Origin: Flammeovirga sp. EKP202 | Lineage (GTDB): Bacteria; Bacteroidota; Bacteroidia; Cytophagales; Flammeovirgaceae | Length of the DNA: 47,749 bases | Direction of reading: 5' to 3' | Assembly: GCF_014534745.1 (NCBI RefSeq) | Contig: NZ_JACVVP010000058.1 | Location: 1 to 47,749 of the forward strand | Part shown: in pieces, positions 1-13,200 of the stretch | Position numbering within the stretch: position 1 is the first letter of the stretch | Layout of the letters: each line of letters opens with the position of its first letter | Translations under genes and position numbers: made by a program | The notes under the pieces: generated by a model | What the model was told of the DNA's origin: nothing | What the model saw: only the letters and a program-made list of their open reading frames with translations | Database searches by the model: none

Positions 1-228
1 AAAGCCGACCAAGAACTTTATGATGAAGATTTGAAACGCTTCCGTGATTATGTCAATACATTGGAGACAAGCAAGGAGAAAGGTAGAAAAGAAGGGATTG
101 AGATTGGAGCAAATCTTAAAGCAATTGAAACAGCTAAAAAGTTTTTATCAATGGGTTTGAGTGTGGAGGAAGTAGCAGAAGGAACTGGTTTATCCATCGC
201 AGAAGTGGAGAAACTAGTAAAGCACTAG
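1..228 (+). CDS. Rpn-family nuclease/putative transposase, C-terminal fragment (5' end outside window)
   Basis: The reading frame is open from base 1, so the gene enters from the left and only its last 75 codons are visible. The visible part is a charged helical segment (LETSKEKGRKEGIEIG) followed by a small helix-turn-helix-like tail (LSVEEVAEGTGLSIAEV). This arrangement is typical of the C-terminus of Rpn/PD-(D/E)XK putative transposases (PDDEXK_2), where the nuclease core lies upstream and the tail often has repeated GxEEGxxxG-like units. The nuclease core is not in the window, so activity cannot be judged. No ATG lies in the visible part and the TTG at base 31 is probably not the start. 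The family call rests on the tail pattern only. Confidence 0.7.
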   Translation, partial: KADQELYDEDLKRFRDYVNTLETSKEKGRKEGIEIGANLKAIETAKKFLSMGLSVEEVAEGTGLSIAEVEKLVKH

Positions 229-299
229 CCTTTGATTAAAATTATCTTTTGACTTCAAGACAAACAACTATCAACTTTAAATAAAGCAAACATCAAAAA

Positions 300-1967
300 A
301 TGAGGTACACGCTCTTCCTATTATTATTTTTCACATTAGGGGTTTTACATGCACAAACCTATCCTTCTCTTTCTGAGCTGAAGCAACAGAAACAGCTTTT
401 CCAACAACAGCAGTTGGAAGATAGTTTGTTGCAGATGGGAAAGATGCCACAGTTGGTCCCTTTTGTAGGAGGTAGAATCGGTGTATCAAAAGCCCACGAT
501 TTCAATCGGGGGGAAACAATAGCTCCAAACATTGCCCCTTATCTCACCGCAGGTGTCAGCTATCGCTATTTACGTTGGGAAGCAGAAGCAACAATGGGAT
601 TGAATGTGATGCTCAATACCGATTCCTTATCGTTAGGGATTTCAGACCGTTGGTTGGCCGAAGGGAAAGTAAAATACAGACTAGGCGAACAAAGAAAAGG
701 CATGCTCAATGCAGGTCACGGATGGCAACCGAACACCAATTATATCAGTGTAGGCGGTGGTTATGCTTGGAAAAATAAAAAGGATAAAATCATTACGCTG
801 TATTCAGATATCAACTACCACTATCAGCATAACGACTGGGGCGTATTGGCAGGCATTTCTGTAGGTTTCGGCAAAAAAGGCTTGGATCAGGTGGTCAAAA
901 GCAATCTCAATGGTTTTGATCCCAACCGAGAAATCCAAAGTCCCAACCTCAAAATACTGGAGAAATTCAAAGATATGCAAAATATGTCTTTCAGTGAAGG
1001 TTTTAATTTGTTGACAAAAGCTTTGAATTTTGGAAATACAATTACCATTTCACAACAAGACCCACTCAAAGTCACTTACTCCCCGTCATTGCAACTGCCT
1101 CTTAGCGAAGCATGGAGTGTTGGCATTGGTCCCAATATCTCAATGCTGTATGATTCCCTGCATACCAATTGGTCTTTTGGAGGAAGAATATTTACAAGAG
1201 TTCAGCCTCATAAATACCTACCGTATTTTCAAGTGGAATATTCAGGTTTATATGAAGCAGACTCTATTTATATTTCTCAAGATGGCGTTCAAGAGACAAC
1301 AGTTCCTAGATGGAAAAGTGATATTTTAGTAGGAGCAGGATACTCTCTGCAAGTAGGGAAATTCTTCACCATCGAAGCTTCCGCCATGCGAAAAACCGGT
1401 TGGGTAGACCCCGTTGAGGGCAACCCATGGCAATTCCAATTATCCACCAAAAAAGATATCCCATTTGCAGATCCAGAAACAGACCAATTGGAAATTCCTG
1501 AAGCGACTGTTGATGTTGGCAAATTCCTCAAAGTAGGAGGGGGCATCAATGTCACCGCTGGAGAAAACCCAAGTGTAGAGGCTGCTCCAAAGTTTTATAA
1601 AACTGTAGGAGCCAAAAAGAAAACAAATATCGGTTTGTCACCCGTTGTTCGTTACGCTAGAGTAGAAGACAAAGACCTTTGGGTCTACGGAGGTCGACTA
1701 TCTACCCAATACACCCCTTTCAAAGGTTATCCACATATAGATGGTGAAGTAGAAAGCATGAACGCCTCCGATCCCACACAACCCGAATACAAAAGGCATT
1801 GGTATCCTTCCCTCCGAGCAGGAACAGGGTACACCTTTCAGTTCGGTGATTTCTTTGGCATCAACTTCCAACTGCTCTATTCTTTTGTCTATGAAACAGA
1901 AGATAATCCCCTCCAAAACAGCCCATGGGTGTTCAGAATTGGGTTTAATGGGATTGGTGATATGTAA
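300..1967 (+). CDS. Secreted/outer-membrane protein of unknown function, predicted beta-rich
   Basis: The 555-residue protein begins with a clear signal peptide (MRYTLFLLLFFTLGVLHAQ), then a Gln-rich helical stretch (about residues 25-48). The rest alternates aromatic and polar residues, with repeated phrases such as PYLTAGVSYRY, GAGYSLQVGKFF and GTGYTFQFGDFFG. These resemble transmembrane beta-strands of an outer-membrane barrel. The pattern AGxGYxxQxGxFF occurs at least twice, which suggests internal duplication. I do not recognise a named family. It lies 32 bp before the next gene on the same strand, so it probably shares a transcript with the two fibre-like proteins. Its DNA looks somewhat richer in C and G than the genes that follow. 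Confidence 0.7.
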   Translation: MRYTLFLLLFFTLGVLHAQTYPSLSELKQQKQLFQQQQLEDSLLQMGKMPQLVPFVGGRIGVSKAHDFNRGETIAPNIAPYLTAGVSYRYLRWEAEATMGLNVMLNTDSLSLGISDRWLAEGKVKYRLGEQRKGMLNAGHGWQPNTNYISVGGGYAWKNKKDKIITLYSDINYHYQHNDWGVLAGISVGFGKKGLDQVVKSNLNGFDPNREIQSPNLKILEKFKDMQNMSFSEGFNLLTKALNFGNTITISQQDPLKVTYSPSLQLPLSEAWSVGIGPNISMLYDSLHTNWSFGGRIFTRVQPHKYLPYFQVEYSGLYEADSIYISQDGVQETTVPRWKSDILVGAGYSLQVGKFFTIEASAMRKTGWVDPVEGNPWQFQLSTKKDIPFADPETDQLEIPEATVDVGKFLKVGGGINVTAGENPSVEAAPKFYKTVGAKKKTNIGLSPVVRYARVEDKDLWVYGGRLSTQYTPFKGYPHIDGEVESMNASDPTQPEYKRHWYPSLRAGTGYTFQFGDFFGINFQLLYSFVYETEDNPLQNSPWVFRIGFNGIGDM

Positions 1968-1999
1968 CTTAAAAATTAATAATTTAGATAACTATAATA

Positions 2000-3319
2000 A
2001 TGAAAAAACTCTTTTTTACAACAATCTTCTTATGTCAGCTTAACTTTCTATTGTTTGCTCAAGAAGTAGAAGTAGATGCTAATAGTGTGAATATTCATCA
2101 AAATACAAGTAACGATAAAGCATTAATCATAACTCAGGAAAATAACGAGCAGGTAATTAGACTACACTTAGCAAATAATGAAAGTGGTAAATATGGCTAC
2201 TTTAATTTAGGAGGTACCACCACATTCAGAGGTAATGGCCAAGCTTCCTCTTTTCAGGGAACTTTAAGTGTAGGAGATGAAAGCCATGCGAGGGAACTCT
2301 TTAAAGTGAATGGTTCAAATTCGGATGTCATTTTTAATGGAACTCATGAAAATACGATTTGGAGTTTCGTCAATAAAGCAACAGGATCAGGCACCCGATT
2401 TTATGTTGAAGATGCTAATTACTCCCGTGATAGACTAACCTTCAATTTTACAAGTAATAAAGGCCAATCGAATGTAATGGCAGGAACAAGTGATGGAAAT
2501 GTGGGGATTGGAACTTCAACACCAAGAGCTAAATTACATATACTTAAGGAAGGAGATTCTTCTGGTCCTGAATGGAGCTACGAACATCCTATACAGATAT
2601 GGGGAGATGATCAAGATTTACAAATTGGTGTGGATACAGAAAATAGGGTAAGTTACTTTCAATCTGTTGATCATGGTACTACAGCTTCAAACATATCATT
2701 AAATGCTAGAGGTGGGAATGTTGGAATAGGTACTGTTTCACCAACTTCAAGATTATTCCTTAAACAGTCATCTGAAAAAAGTACATCAGGGTTGTCAATA
2801 CAAGATAGAGCTACAAGGACTATTAATATTTATGGAGAAGGTGCTTCAGGAAGACAGGTAATTTCCACATCAGGCACAAATAATCCATTAGCATTTATTT
2901 TAAATGGAACAGAGGCAATGAGATTAGATAACAGAGGACATGTAGGTATTGGAACAACAAACCTTTCTGATTTTAAATTATCCGTTGACGGCAAGATAAG
3001 AGCAACGGAAGTAAAAGTATATACCGGTTGGGCGGATTACGTCTTCGAAGAAGATTATCATTTGAAATCTCTTTCAGAAGTAGAAGCTCATATCAAAGAG
3101 CATAAACATTTACCTGATGTTCCGTCTGCCAAAGAAGTAGAAGAAAATGGAGTGAATGTTGGGGAGACGGAAGCGATGTTGTTGAGGAAAATTGAGGAGT
3201 TGACTTTGTATATCATTGAGCAACAAAAACTAATTGACAAACAAAATGAAAAGATAAATAAGTTTGAAAAACTTCACAAAGAAATTGAATTAATAAAAAA
3301 ACTTGTCAATGAAAAATAA
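2000..3319 (+). CDS. Secreted fibre-like protein with GIGT repeats and conserved C-terminal module (paralog 1)
   Basis: A signal peptide (MKKLFFTTIFLCQLNFLLFAQ) is followed by a beta-rich region with repeated G-N/H-V-G-I-G-T motifs (near residues 170, 245 and 315). The C-terminal module (about residues 314-410) contains the phrases GWADYVFEEDY, KEHKHLPDVPSAKEV and LLRKIEELTLYIIEQ, and ends in a coiled coil. This architecture is common in Bacteroidota surface proteins and resembles phage tail-fibre proteins that end in a trimerising or chaperone-like domain. The C-terminal module is nearly the same as that of the next gene, while the N-terminal parts differ. The function is unknown; a role as a surface fibre or adhesin is inferred. 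It lies in a cluster with its neighbours, with gaps of 32 and 36 bp. Confidence 0.75.
   Translation: MKKLFFTTIFLCQLNFLLFAQEVEVDANSVNIHQNTSNDKALIITQENNEQVIRLHLANNESGKYGYFNLGGTTTFRGNGQASSFQGTLSVGDESHARELFKVNGSNSDVIFNGTHENTIWSFVNKATGSGTRFYVEDANYSRDRLTFNFTSNKGQSNVMAGTSDGNVGIGTSTPRAKLHILKEGDSSGPEWSYEHPIQIWGDDQDLQIGVDTENRVSYFQSVDHGTTASNISLNARGGNVGIGTVSPTSRLFLKQSSEKSTSGLSIQDRATRTINIYGEGASGRQVISTSGTNNPLAFILNGTEAMRLDNRGHVGIGTTNLSDFKLSVDGKIRATEVKVYTGWADYVFEEDYHLKSLSEVEAHIKEHKHLPDVPSAKEVEENGVNVGETEAMLLRKIEELTLYIIEQQKLIDKQNEKINKFEKLHKEIELIKKLVNEK
2942..3223 (+). repeat. Direct repeat, copy 1 (shared C-terminal module)
   Basis: These 282 bases match bases 4010-4291 without gaps. They encode the segment from the last GIGT motif to the coiled-coil start. 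Stretches such as TTGGGGAGACGGAAGCGATG are identical at the DNA level, including third codon positions. Confidence 0.85.
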
Positions 3320-3355
3320 TGATTATTTTAAAGAATTAATAAACATAATTGAAAG

Positions 3356-4393
3356 ATGAGAAAAATATTATTTGTGATATCAATATTTTGTTCCTTAAAC
3401 TTATATAGTCAAGAAAAAATCATGACAGAGATTGGAGGCAAGAATGATTTTATTTACAAAAGTGGAAGAGTAGGAATTGGTATTGATAACCCAACTTCAA
3501 CTTTAACAGTTAAGGGGTCTTTTAGCTTAAAAAATACTTCAATCGGAAATTCAATTTCGTTGTTTGCTAGTAGTGATGGAAATACATATCTAAATAATGC
3601 AGGAGGAGCAGATAATTCAAGATTAGGTATTCAATTCGATGGATCTAGTAGTTTTTCGTTTTACAAAAATGGTAATCTTATTAGTCATAAAGGGTCAATC
3701 GGAATTGGTGTGACACCACAGTCTAAGTTAGATGTTTATACAGGTACAGTTGCTCAAACAGCCGAAAAAGCAAATATTATGGTTATTAGAGGAGGCAATA
3801 GTCCTCAAACTAATGATAATAGAATGGTAGGTCTATCTTTAACTTTAGATCATTCTGGAAATGTGCATTCTCCAAATCAAAAATCAGTAGGAATTTTTGC
3901 CCAATCTACTAGTTCATGGAGTAATAGAGTGGATATGCTTTTCTATACAAGAGATTACGAGGGTACTCAACCATATAGTGAAAGAATGAGGATTTCAGGA
4001 AATGGGAACGTAGGTATAGGTACAACTAATACATCTGATTTTAAATTATCTGTAAAAGGAAAAATCAGAGCCGAAGAAGTAAAAGTCTACACTGGCTGGG
4101 CCGACTACGTATTCGAAGAAGATTACGAATTAAAATCCTTATCAGAAGTAGAAGCACATATAAAAGAACATAAACATTTACCCGATGTTCCTTCAGCTAA
4201 AGAAGTAGAAGAAAATGGAGTAAATGTTGGGGAGACGGAAGCGATGTTGTTAAGGAAAATTGAGGAATTGACTTTGTATACTATTGAGCAAGAGAAAAAG
4301 ATTGAAGATCTTACTAGATCTTTGGATAAAGTGGAAAGTCAAGAGAAACTAATTCAACAATTATTGGAGAGAATCTCAAAACTTGAAGAGTAA
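3356..4393 (+). CDS. Secreted fibre-like protein with conserved C-terminal module (paralog 2)
   Basis: The 345-residue protein has a signal peptide (MRKILFVISIFCSLNLYSQ) and three GIG-type motifs (RVGIGIDNPTSTLTV, SIGIGVTPQSKLDV, NVGIGTTNTSDFKLSV). Each motif starts a short beta-rich unit, the xVGIGTxxPxxxLxV pattern seen in many Bacteroidota surface proteins. The last third repeats the C-terminal module of the preceding gene almost residue for residue, again followed by a coiled coil (KKIEDLTRSLDKVE). The N-terminal part is shorter than and different from that of paralog 1. It is probably the last gene of the transcript that begins at the barrel-like gene. The function is unknown. Confidence 0.75.
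   Translation: MRKILFVISIFCSLNLYSQEKIMTEIGGKNDFIYKSGRVGIGIDNPTSTLTVKGSFSLKNTSIGNSISLFASSDGNTYLNNAGGADNSRLGIQFDGSSSFSFYKNGNLISHKGSIGIGVTPQSKLDVYTGTVAQTAEKANIMVIRGGNSPQTNDNRMVGLSLTLDHSGNVHSPNQKSVGIFAQSTSSWSNRVDMLFYTRDYEGTQPYSERMRISGNGNVGIGTTNTSDFKLSVKGKIRAEEVKVYTGWADYVFEEDYELKSLSEVEAHIKEHKHLPDVPSAKEVEENGVNVGETEAMLLRKIEELTLYTIEQEKKIEDLTRSLDKVESQEKLIQQLLERISKLEE
4010..4291 (+). repeat. Direct repeat, copy 2 (shared C-terminal module)
   Basis: Partner of 2942-3223, in the same orientation and the same length. The identity is highest in the second half of the module and drops sharply outside it, which fits either recent duplication or gene conversion. Confidence 0.85.
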
Positions 4394-4479
4394 ATCCCTT
4401 TCCATTATTAATCCATGATTTAAAATCGTGGGTTGATGATGGTAAGTAATAGCCTATTTATTAGCTTTTGTTCCCACCT

Positions 4480-4516
4480 TAAAAAAAAAAGAGAACTCCC
4501 TTTTTAGAAAGTTCTC
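4480..4516 (-). terminator. Intrinsic terminator of the 4579-5964 gene
   Basis: Read on the minus strand, a GAGAACT/AGTTCTC stem is followed at once by ten T residues (the A run at 4481-4490 on the plus strand). It lies 63 bp past the stop codon of the minus-strand gene. On the plus side, a weaker hairpin (4410-4434) without a T run follows the 3356-4393 gene. Confidence 0.8.
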
Positions 4517-4578
4517 CATTCGTTACACTTGATTTAAATAATAAGGTGTTTCACTAATGGAACACCAGAAATTGCTTC

Positions 4579-5964
4579 TTAATTAATGGGATTGAGCGTC
4601 CATTTTGTTTGGTCACCGGTCCATGCTTTTGGAGCTTGCTCGACTTTGATGTCGTCAATGGAAGAAGAATTACTATAATCCTTCCCTTTGTTTTTGGCTC
4701 TGAAGCGTTTCCCTGAGCCATGATTTGTCAGAAGGTGAGTATCTGCATCGATCTCAATTTCCCATTCGATATGATGAGCTACACCGCTGAAAGTAGACCT
4801 CTGAATTAAATCTGAAAAATCATCATTATCTATTGGACGGAAATACATTCCTGTCGCTCTATTTTTGAATCGGAAATACCCTTCGTTTCCTTTTTCAATA
4901 GACCATTGACAGTAATAATCTGAAGCGGTGTTACTATCCACCACCATTGTGGCTCCATTTTGATCGTTTAGTGGTCTAAGTCTTTGAGAGGTGCCATAAT
5001 TTTGGATATAATAAAATGGGACTACTTTTTCTCTGAATAACTCTCCTGTACTGTTCAGCTCACCGTTGGACAAATCCACACCTTTCCAACTATCATACAA
5101 CACCAATCCATTGACTCCTGCATCAATAGCAGCATCAATTCGGATAGCTTTGTTATCATACTTTTTGTTGAGGTTTGTTTCCGAATCCCAAGTAGGCAAA
5201 TTGCCAGAAGCTTGAATAAATCCATCCCATGCGTTGTGATCAAAACCAAGGTTATGCGTCGTAGCAATACTGATATACTGCTTAATATTCGTCTGATTTA
5301 GAATGTCCGTACCGGCAGGGACACCCCATGTACAAGGACCAATCAATTCAGCCCCATTTACATTTCCATACAACTCACTGTAGATATTATCCATTTGATT
5401 GGCATACCAATATTTACCAGGAGCACCGTCTTCATTAAAGGGTGAAATCCAATCACAAGGGTATTGGTTAGAAAAACGTTTGATACGATCCACTAACGCA
5501 TTTTTAGCCCATGTTTTTCCTAAAACACTCGGACCTGTACCACCGTTTTCGTCATAAAGAACACCATTGGCAATACGGCGTGCACCTTCCCAAAGGGCAG
5601 GGTTGGCAAATACTTTAAGGTTTCTTTTAACAGCCTCAGTATAGAGGTAGTCAAACATAGCAGTATTTGGGTTTACATTGTCGGCGAAAATGGTAATACG
5701 GATGCCATTTACTCCCATCTTTTCAAAGCCGTCTAACAAATTGTCGATTTGACTTTCCGAAGTAAGTTTGTTTTTGATTTGTGCCTGTTTGACATCCGCA
5801 AGCACCCAAACCAGATTACCTCTGTATTGAGTATAGGAATGAGTGAAGGAAGTAGTTCTTTGATTACTTACCTGTTGGATGTTTTTGTTCTCATCAATAA
5901 GGTTTTTTGTGCAAGAGCAAAATAGCAGTTGAACAAAGAAAGAGATTAAAATAATTTGTTTCAT
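4579..5964 (-). CDS. Lipoprotein, putative clan GH-A-like glycoside hydrolase with C-terminal ricin-like (CBM13-type) domain
   Basis: I choose the ATG at 5964 because it gives a lipoprotein signal (MKQIILISFFVQLLFCSC, lipid Cys at 18); the frame also allows 5991. Residues of about 45-300 look like a TIM-barrel hydrolase. A Phe-Asn-Glu-Asp motif (SPFNEDGAPG, Glu178) fits an acid/base at strand 4. A Trp-Asp-Ser-Glu-Thr-Asn motif (Glu262) fits a nucleophile at strand 7, about 84 residues later, as in retaining clan GH-A enzymes. Residues of about 310-461 contain YYIQNYGTSQRLRP and FRFKNRATGMYFRP, the pattern of ricin-like lectin domains that are often attached to marine agarases. A second lipoprotein at 18139-19083 is a clear paralog of the barrel without the lectin domain. 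I do not recognise the GH family; a marine galactan substrate is inferred. Confidence 0.65.
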   Translation of the reverse strand: MKQIILISFFVQLLFCSCTKNLIDENKNIQQVSNQRTTSFTHSYTQYRGNLVWVLADVKQAQIKNKLTSESQIDNLLDGFEKMGVNGIRITIFADNVNPNTAMFDYLYTEAVKRNLKVFANPALWEGARRIANGVLYDENGGTGPSVLGKTWAKNALVDRIKRFSNQYPCDWISPFNEDGAPGKYWYANQMDNIYSELYGNVNGAELIGPCTWGVPAGTDILNQTNIKQYISIATTHNLGFDHNAWDGFIQASGNLPTWDSETNLNKKYDNKAIRIDAAIDAGVNGLVLYDSWKGVDLSNGELNSTGELFREKVVPFYYIQNYGTSQRLRPLNDQNGATMVVDSNTASDYYCQWSIEKGNEGYFRFKNRATGMYFRPIDNDDFSDLIQRSTFSGVAHHIEWEIEIDADTHLLTNHGSGKRFRAKNKGKDYSNSSSIDDIKVEQAPKAWTGDQTKWTLNPIN

Positions 5965-9823
<3,859 letters not shown>

Positions 9824-9841
9824 GTAGCTGATCATAATTAA

Positions 9842-9966
9842 ATATAGTTTATAAATGTAGAATGAATTGATCTCAGGTAAGGCAAAATTTTTCGTCCTAG
9901 CCGTAGCTAAGACGAAAAATTTTAACGAAACCTGAGTTTAATTCAAATGCATTTAAGCTATAGATA
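9842..9966. repeat. Long imperfect palindrome 1
   Basis: Two arms of about 60 bases face each other with only a few central bases. The inner core AAAATTTTTCGTC (9884-9896) pairs exactly with GACGAAAAATTTT (9911-9923). Outward, CTCAGGT pairs with ACCTGAG, GAATT with AATTC, and ATAAATG/TATAG with CATTTA/CTATA. It starts 19 bp after the GH2 stop codon. It could fold as a strong hairpin and act as a bidirectional terminator, or be a REP/MITE-like repeat. Confidence 0.8.
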
Positions 9967-10024
9967 ATTTTGAACAGGTACTTAATTATAAAAAGACAGC
10001 GATGTTTAGTTAGAGACCATGTTT

Positions 10025-10171
10025 CAAGTGTTAAGCGATAGCGTCACTTGGAACACATAATTGGCGAAGTCTCCTGACTTCGAAATACAAAAGGAATAAT
10101 AACCATTTCTTTCGAAGTCGGGAGATTTCCCCAAATGTAAACCACAAGTGAACCTTACGGCTTAACACTTG
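10025..10171. repeat. Long imperfect palindrome 2 (CAAGTG/GAAGTC element)
   Basis: Arms of about 60 bases run from CAAGTGTTAAGC (10025) to CGAAA (10085) and from TTTCG (10110) to GCTTAACACTTG (10171). Each arm is itself built of two smaller inverted repeats, CAAGTG...CACTTG and GAAGTC..GACTTC. One half of the same structure occurs at 6092-6145. Confidence 0.8.
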
Positions 10172-10245
10172 CGACATTAAAGATTAATATTGCTCTCATA
10201 ATCATCGCTGATTTATGAAATGAATTTTTTAAATAACAACTACAA

Positions 10246-13200
10246 ATGAAAAACATTACTTTTTATTTTCTATTCTTTCTGCTGACTTTTACGCAAGTAT
10301 ACGGACAAGAATGTAAAACATTGATTGATGATGATTTTGAAGTAGAAACAGATATGGATAATCTACCTTCTTATATCAGTATCAATACTTCTGGAAATGT
10401 CAATGGTGGTGATATTTATTTCAAAGAAGGAATGTTGCATATGGAAACACCTGCAGGTGGTGGACATGCAAAAGCCAACATTAATTATGAGGCATTCTCT
10501 CAAAATGAATTTGAAATTTCTTTTAGAGTAAAGTCCAATAATAGTGGTGGATATACTTTCAAAATGGACTTTTTGGATGCCAACAACAAATGTTGGATTG
10601 GTCTAAAATACCCTGATTATGGTAGAAGAGACATCAGATGGGATATTTTGGAAAATGGAGGTGTACCGGGTGGTAGTAATTTCCCAGAAGAGCATTCATT
10701 GTTAGATGCAGATTATGCTGTTGATACATGGTATGATATAAGAATGGTATTTAATGCCAATCACCAAGTTGCGATTTATTTAAATGGTGTCTTGAAATTT
10801 GATCAGTTACCATTGCCTGAAGTGGTACGTGACTCTCCAATTACGACAATCAAAATGTATTCTCAAGGTTCTAAGAACAATGGTGTAATCACATTTTTTG
10901 ACTACTTCAAAACGGTGGAAGGTCCTCAGCTCAACAAAGATTTAATCAGTCAAAGTATTTTAGAGGCAGAAAACTTTTTAGCAATTAAAGAGGGTTCAGG
11001 TCAGTACTCTCAAGAGGCGATCGATCAATTGAAGGCAGATATTGCTACTGTAAAATCAAAAATGGATGATTGTAGCCTTTCGCAAGAGGAATTAGACGCT
11101 GCAGCAACAGAAATGGATGACGCTTTGGATCACTTTAAATCCCAAGTTATCATTATTCCAACTGACGTTACTGTAACAGTGGATTGGAGCTCAATGTTGA
11201 TGGAGAGAAAAGCAGAGTGGCATGGAGCAAACTCTACTTACAACGCTGATGGACAAGGTTTATGGAATCCGACATTAGAAGATTTAGATCCAAGAGTCAT
11301 TGATTTAGCCAATTATACAGGTTCGGCATTTTTCAGATTCCCAGGAGGAACAATGGCCAACCTTTATAATTGGAAAAGAGCAATTGGTCCTACGAGTGAA
11401 AGAGTGGATAACCTTGATGCACATAGCAACGGTAAAGCATTCAATAACAATTTTGGGCCAGATGAATTTGGAAAGCTATTGAATACAACTTACTTAAATA
11501 AGGGTTCAATCGTGGTTCCTTTTGCCTATGGAACTCCTCAAGACGCTGCGGATTTTGTGGAATATATGAATGCTGAAGTAGGGGCAAATCCAAACGGAGG
11601 AAAAGATTGGGCTTTAGAAAGAGCGAAAAACGATCAATACGAACCTTACAATATCAATGTTTGGGAAGTAGGTAACGAGTTGTACGGTGATTGGGAATTG
11701 TCTGTCTTAAATTATCCATTAAATGGTGATGACGTTCGTGGTGGAGAGACAATTCGTTCTGGAGATGCTCGATTTTATGTTTATGGTGGTACAGAATCTT
11801 TCACCAATCAAAGAGCAGTAAAACAAACTACTTGGGTGGCAGAAGAATGTACTCTAGACGGTACGCCAGAGCAGGAATTTAAAGTGAAATTTCCTCCAAT
11901 AGATTTAAGTCAAGAATTCAAAGTGAGCATTGATGGTGAAGTTTGGACAGAGGTTTTAAACTTTGATAATTCATCAGCGACAGACAAGCATTTTGTTGTC
12001 ACAAGCGGAACAGGCGGTACTTTTAAGTTTGGTGATGGTGTAAATGGTGCTATTCCAGAAAGTTTAGGAGATGTATTGGTCAATTATACTTCAGGTCCTC
12101 ATGCAGGCTTTAGTGAATATTATGCCGCTATGAAAGCAGTAGATCCATCCATTACAGTGGTAAGTTCATTTGAACATGAAAACTTCTTTAAGTACATGGC
12201 CGATGAGAATGAACCATATGATGCCGTTGCAAAACACTATTATCCAGGGGGAGAAGCTTCTTCAGGTCAAGAGTATATCTTTGAGTTATCACAAATTGCG
12301 AAATACAATTCAAAAGTAGATGAGTTCAAAGAATACCTAGAGAAATATGACAATACCAGTCTTACAGATATTCATGTACAGCAATTCTTGTCGGAGTACG
12401 GAACGCCAAGAAACTTCTCTGCTATTCCACATGCCATTGTATTATGGCATCAAATGATGAATAATTATAAAGACGAAGTTTTAGGTATTCAAACGCACTC
12501 TTTCTTTAAGAATGATGGTACAACGATGGTGGAGACTAGATTTGGAGGTTTCTTGAAAGCGAAAGGTTTTGCTCATCATATCTTTACACATTTACATCAG
12601 GATCAATTTGTAAAAGCAGATTTTGAGGGTGAAAAATATACACACCGAAATGCTGAGATATGGAATAGTTACCCTACAGCATCGGTCAATGAAGAGAACA
12701 CCATAGCGACAGTGGTAATCCCTAATACTTCAGACGGAAAACAATTGAACACTACATTTGATTTCACAACGCTACCATTTGAGATGAATGATAAAGTGGT
12801 CTTGAAAAAATGGGTAGCACTTGCCGATGATATTAATGTGGACAATATACCTGATAATCCTAATAATATACGTCTTGAAGGTCCTGTTGTAATAGATAAT
12901 CCTACCGCTTTCACTTTTGATAAAGTAGCACCTTATACAGTGGCCATTTATCAGTGGGAAGTAGTCGATACCGAAGAGTTTACTTATTTATCAGAAATCC
13001 AACCAAGAGTGAATTTAGGAGAAGTAAAAGTGAATCAAGGTTTCTCTGAAGATTCTGTTTTGATGATCAATGGCTCAGAGCAGTATGATGCAGTGACATT
13101 AAGCTATTATACTGAAGTAGAGTACAATGTGAAGCGTTACTTTGATGATTTTGAAGCAGAGATTGGTTTGGAAGATAATTTCTTAGGCGGTTCTGCTATC

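Larger units (their letters stand above)
9824..10245. other. Intergenic region, 422 bp, dominated by two large palindromes
   Basis: No gene is supported. Two long imperfect inverted repeats (9842-9966 and 10025-10171) fill most of it. A TAnnTTTG-like box (TAATTTTG, 9965-9972) occurs, but it is about 270 bp from the next start. Confidence 0.6.

Noticed and set aside
241-290. CTTTTGACTTC near 248 as a third copy of the dispersed repeat
   Set aside because: Only about 12 bases match, which is too little in AT-rich DNA.
9965-9972. TAATTTTG as the promoter of the GH51-like gene
   Set aside because: It lies about 270 bp upstream of the start, with a palindrome between, and there is no -33 element.
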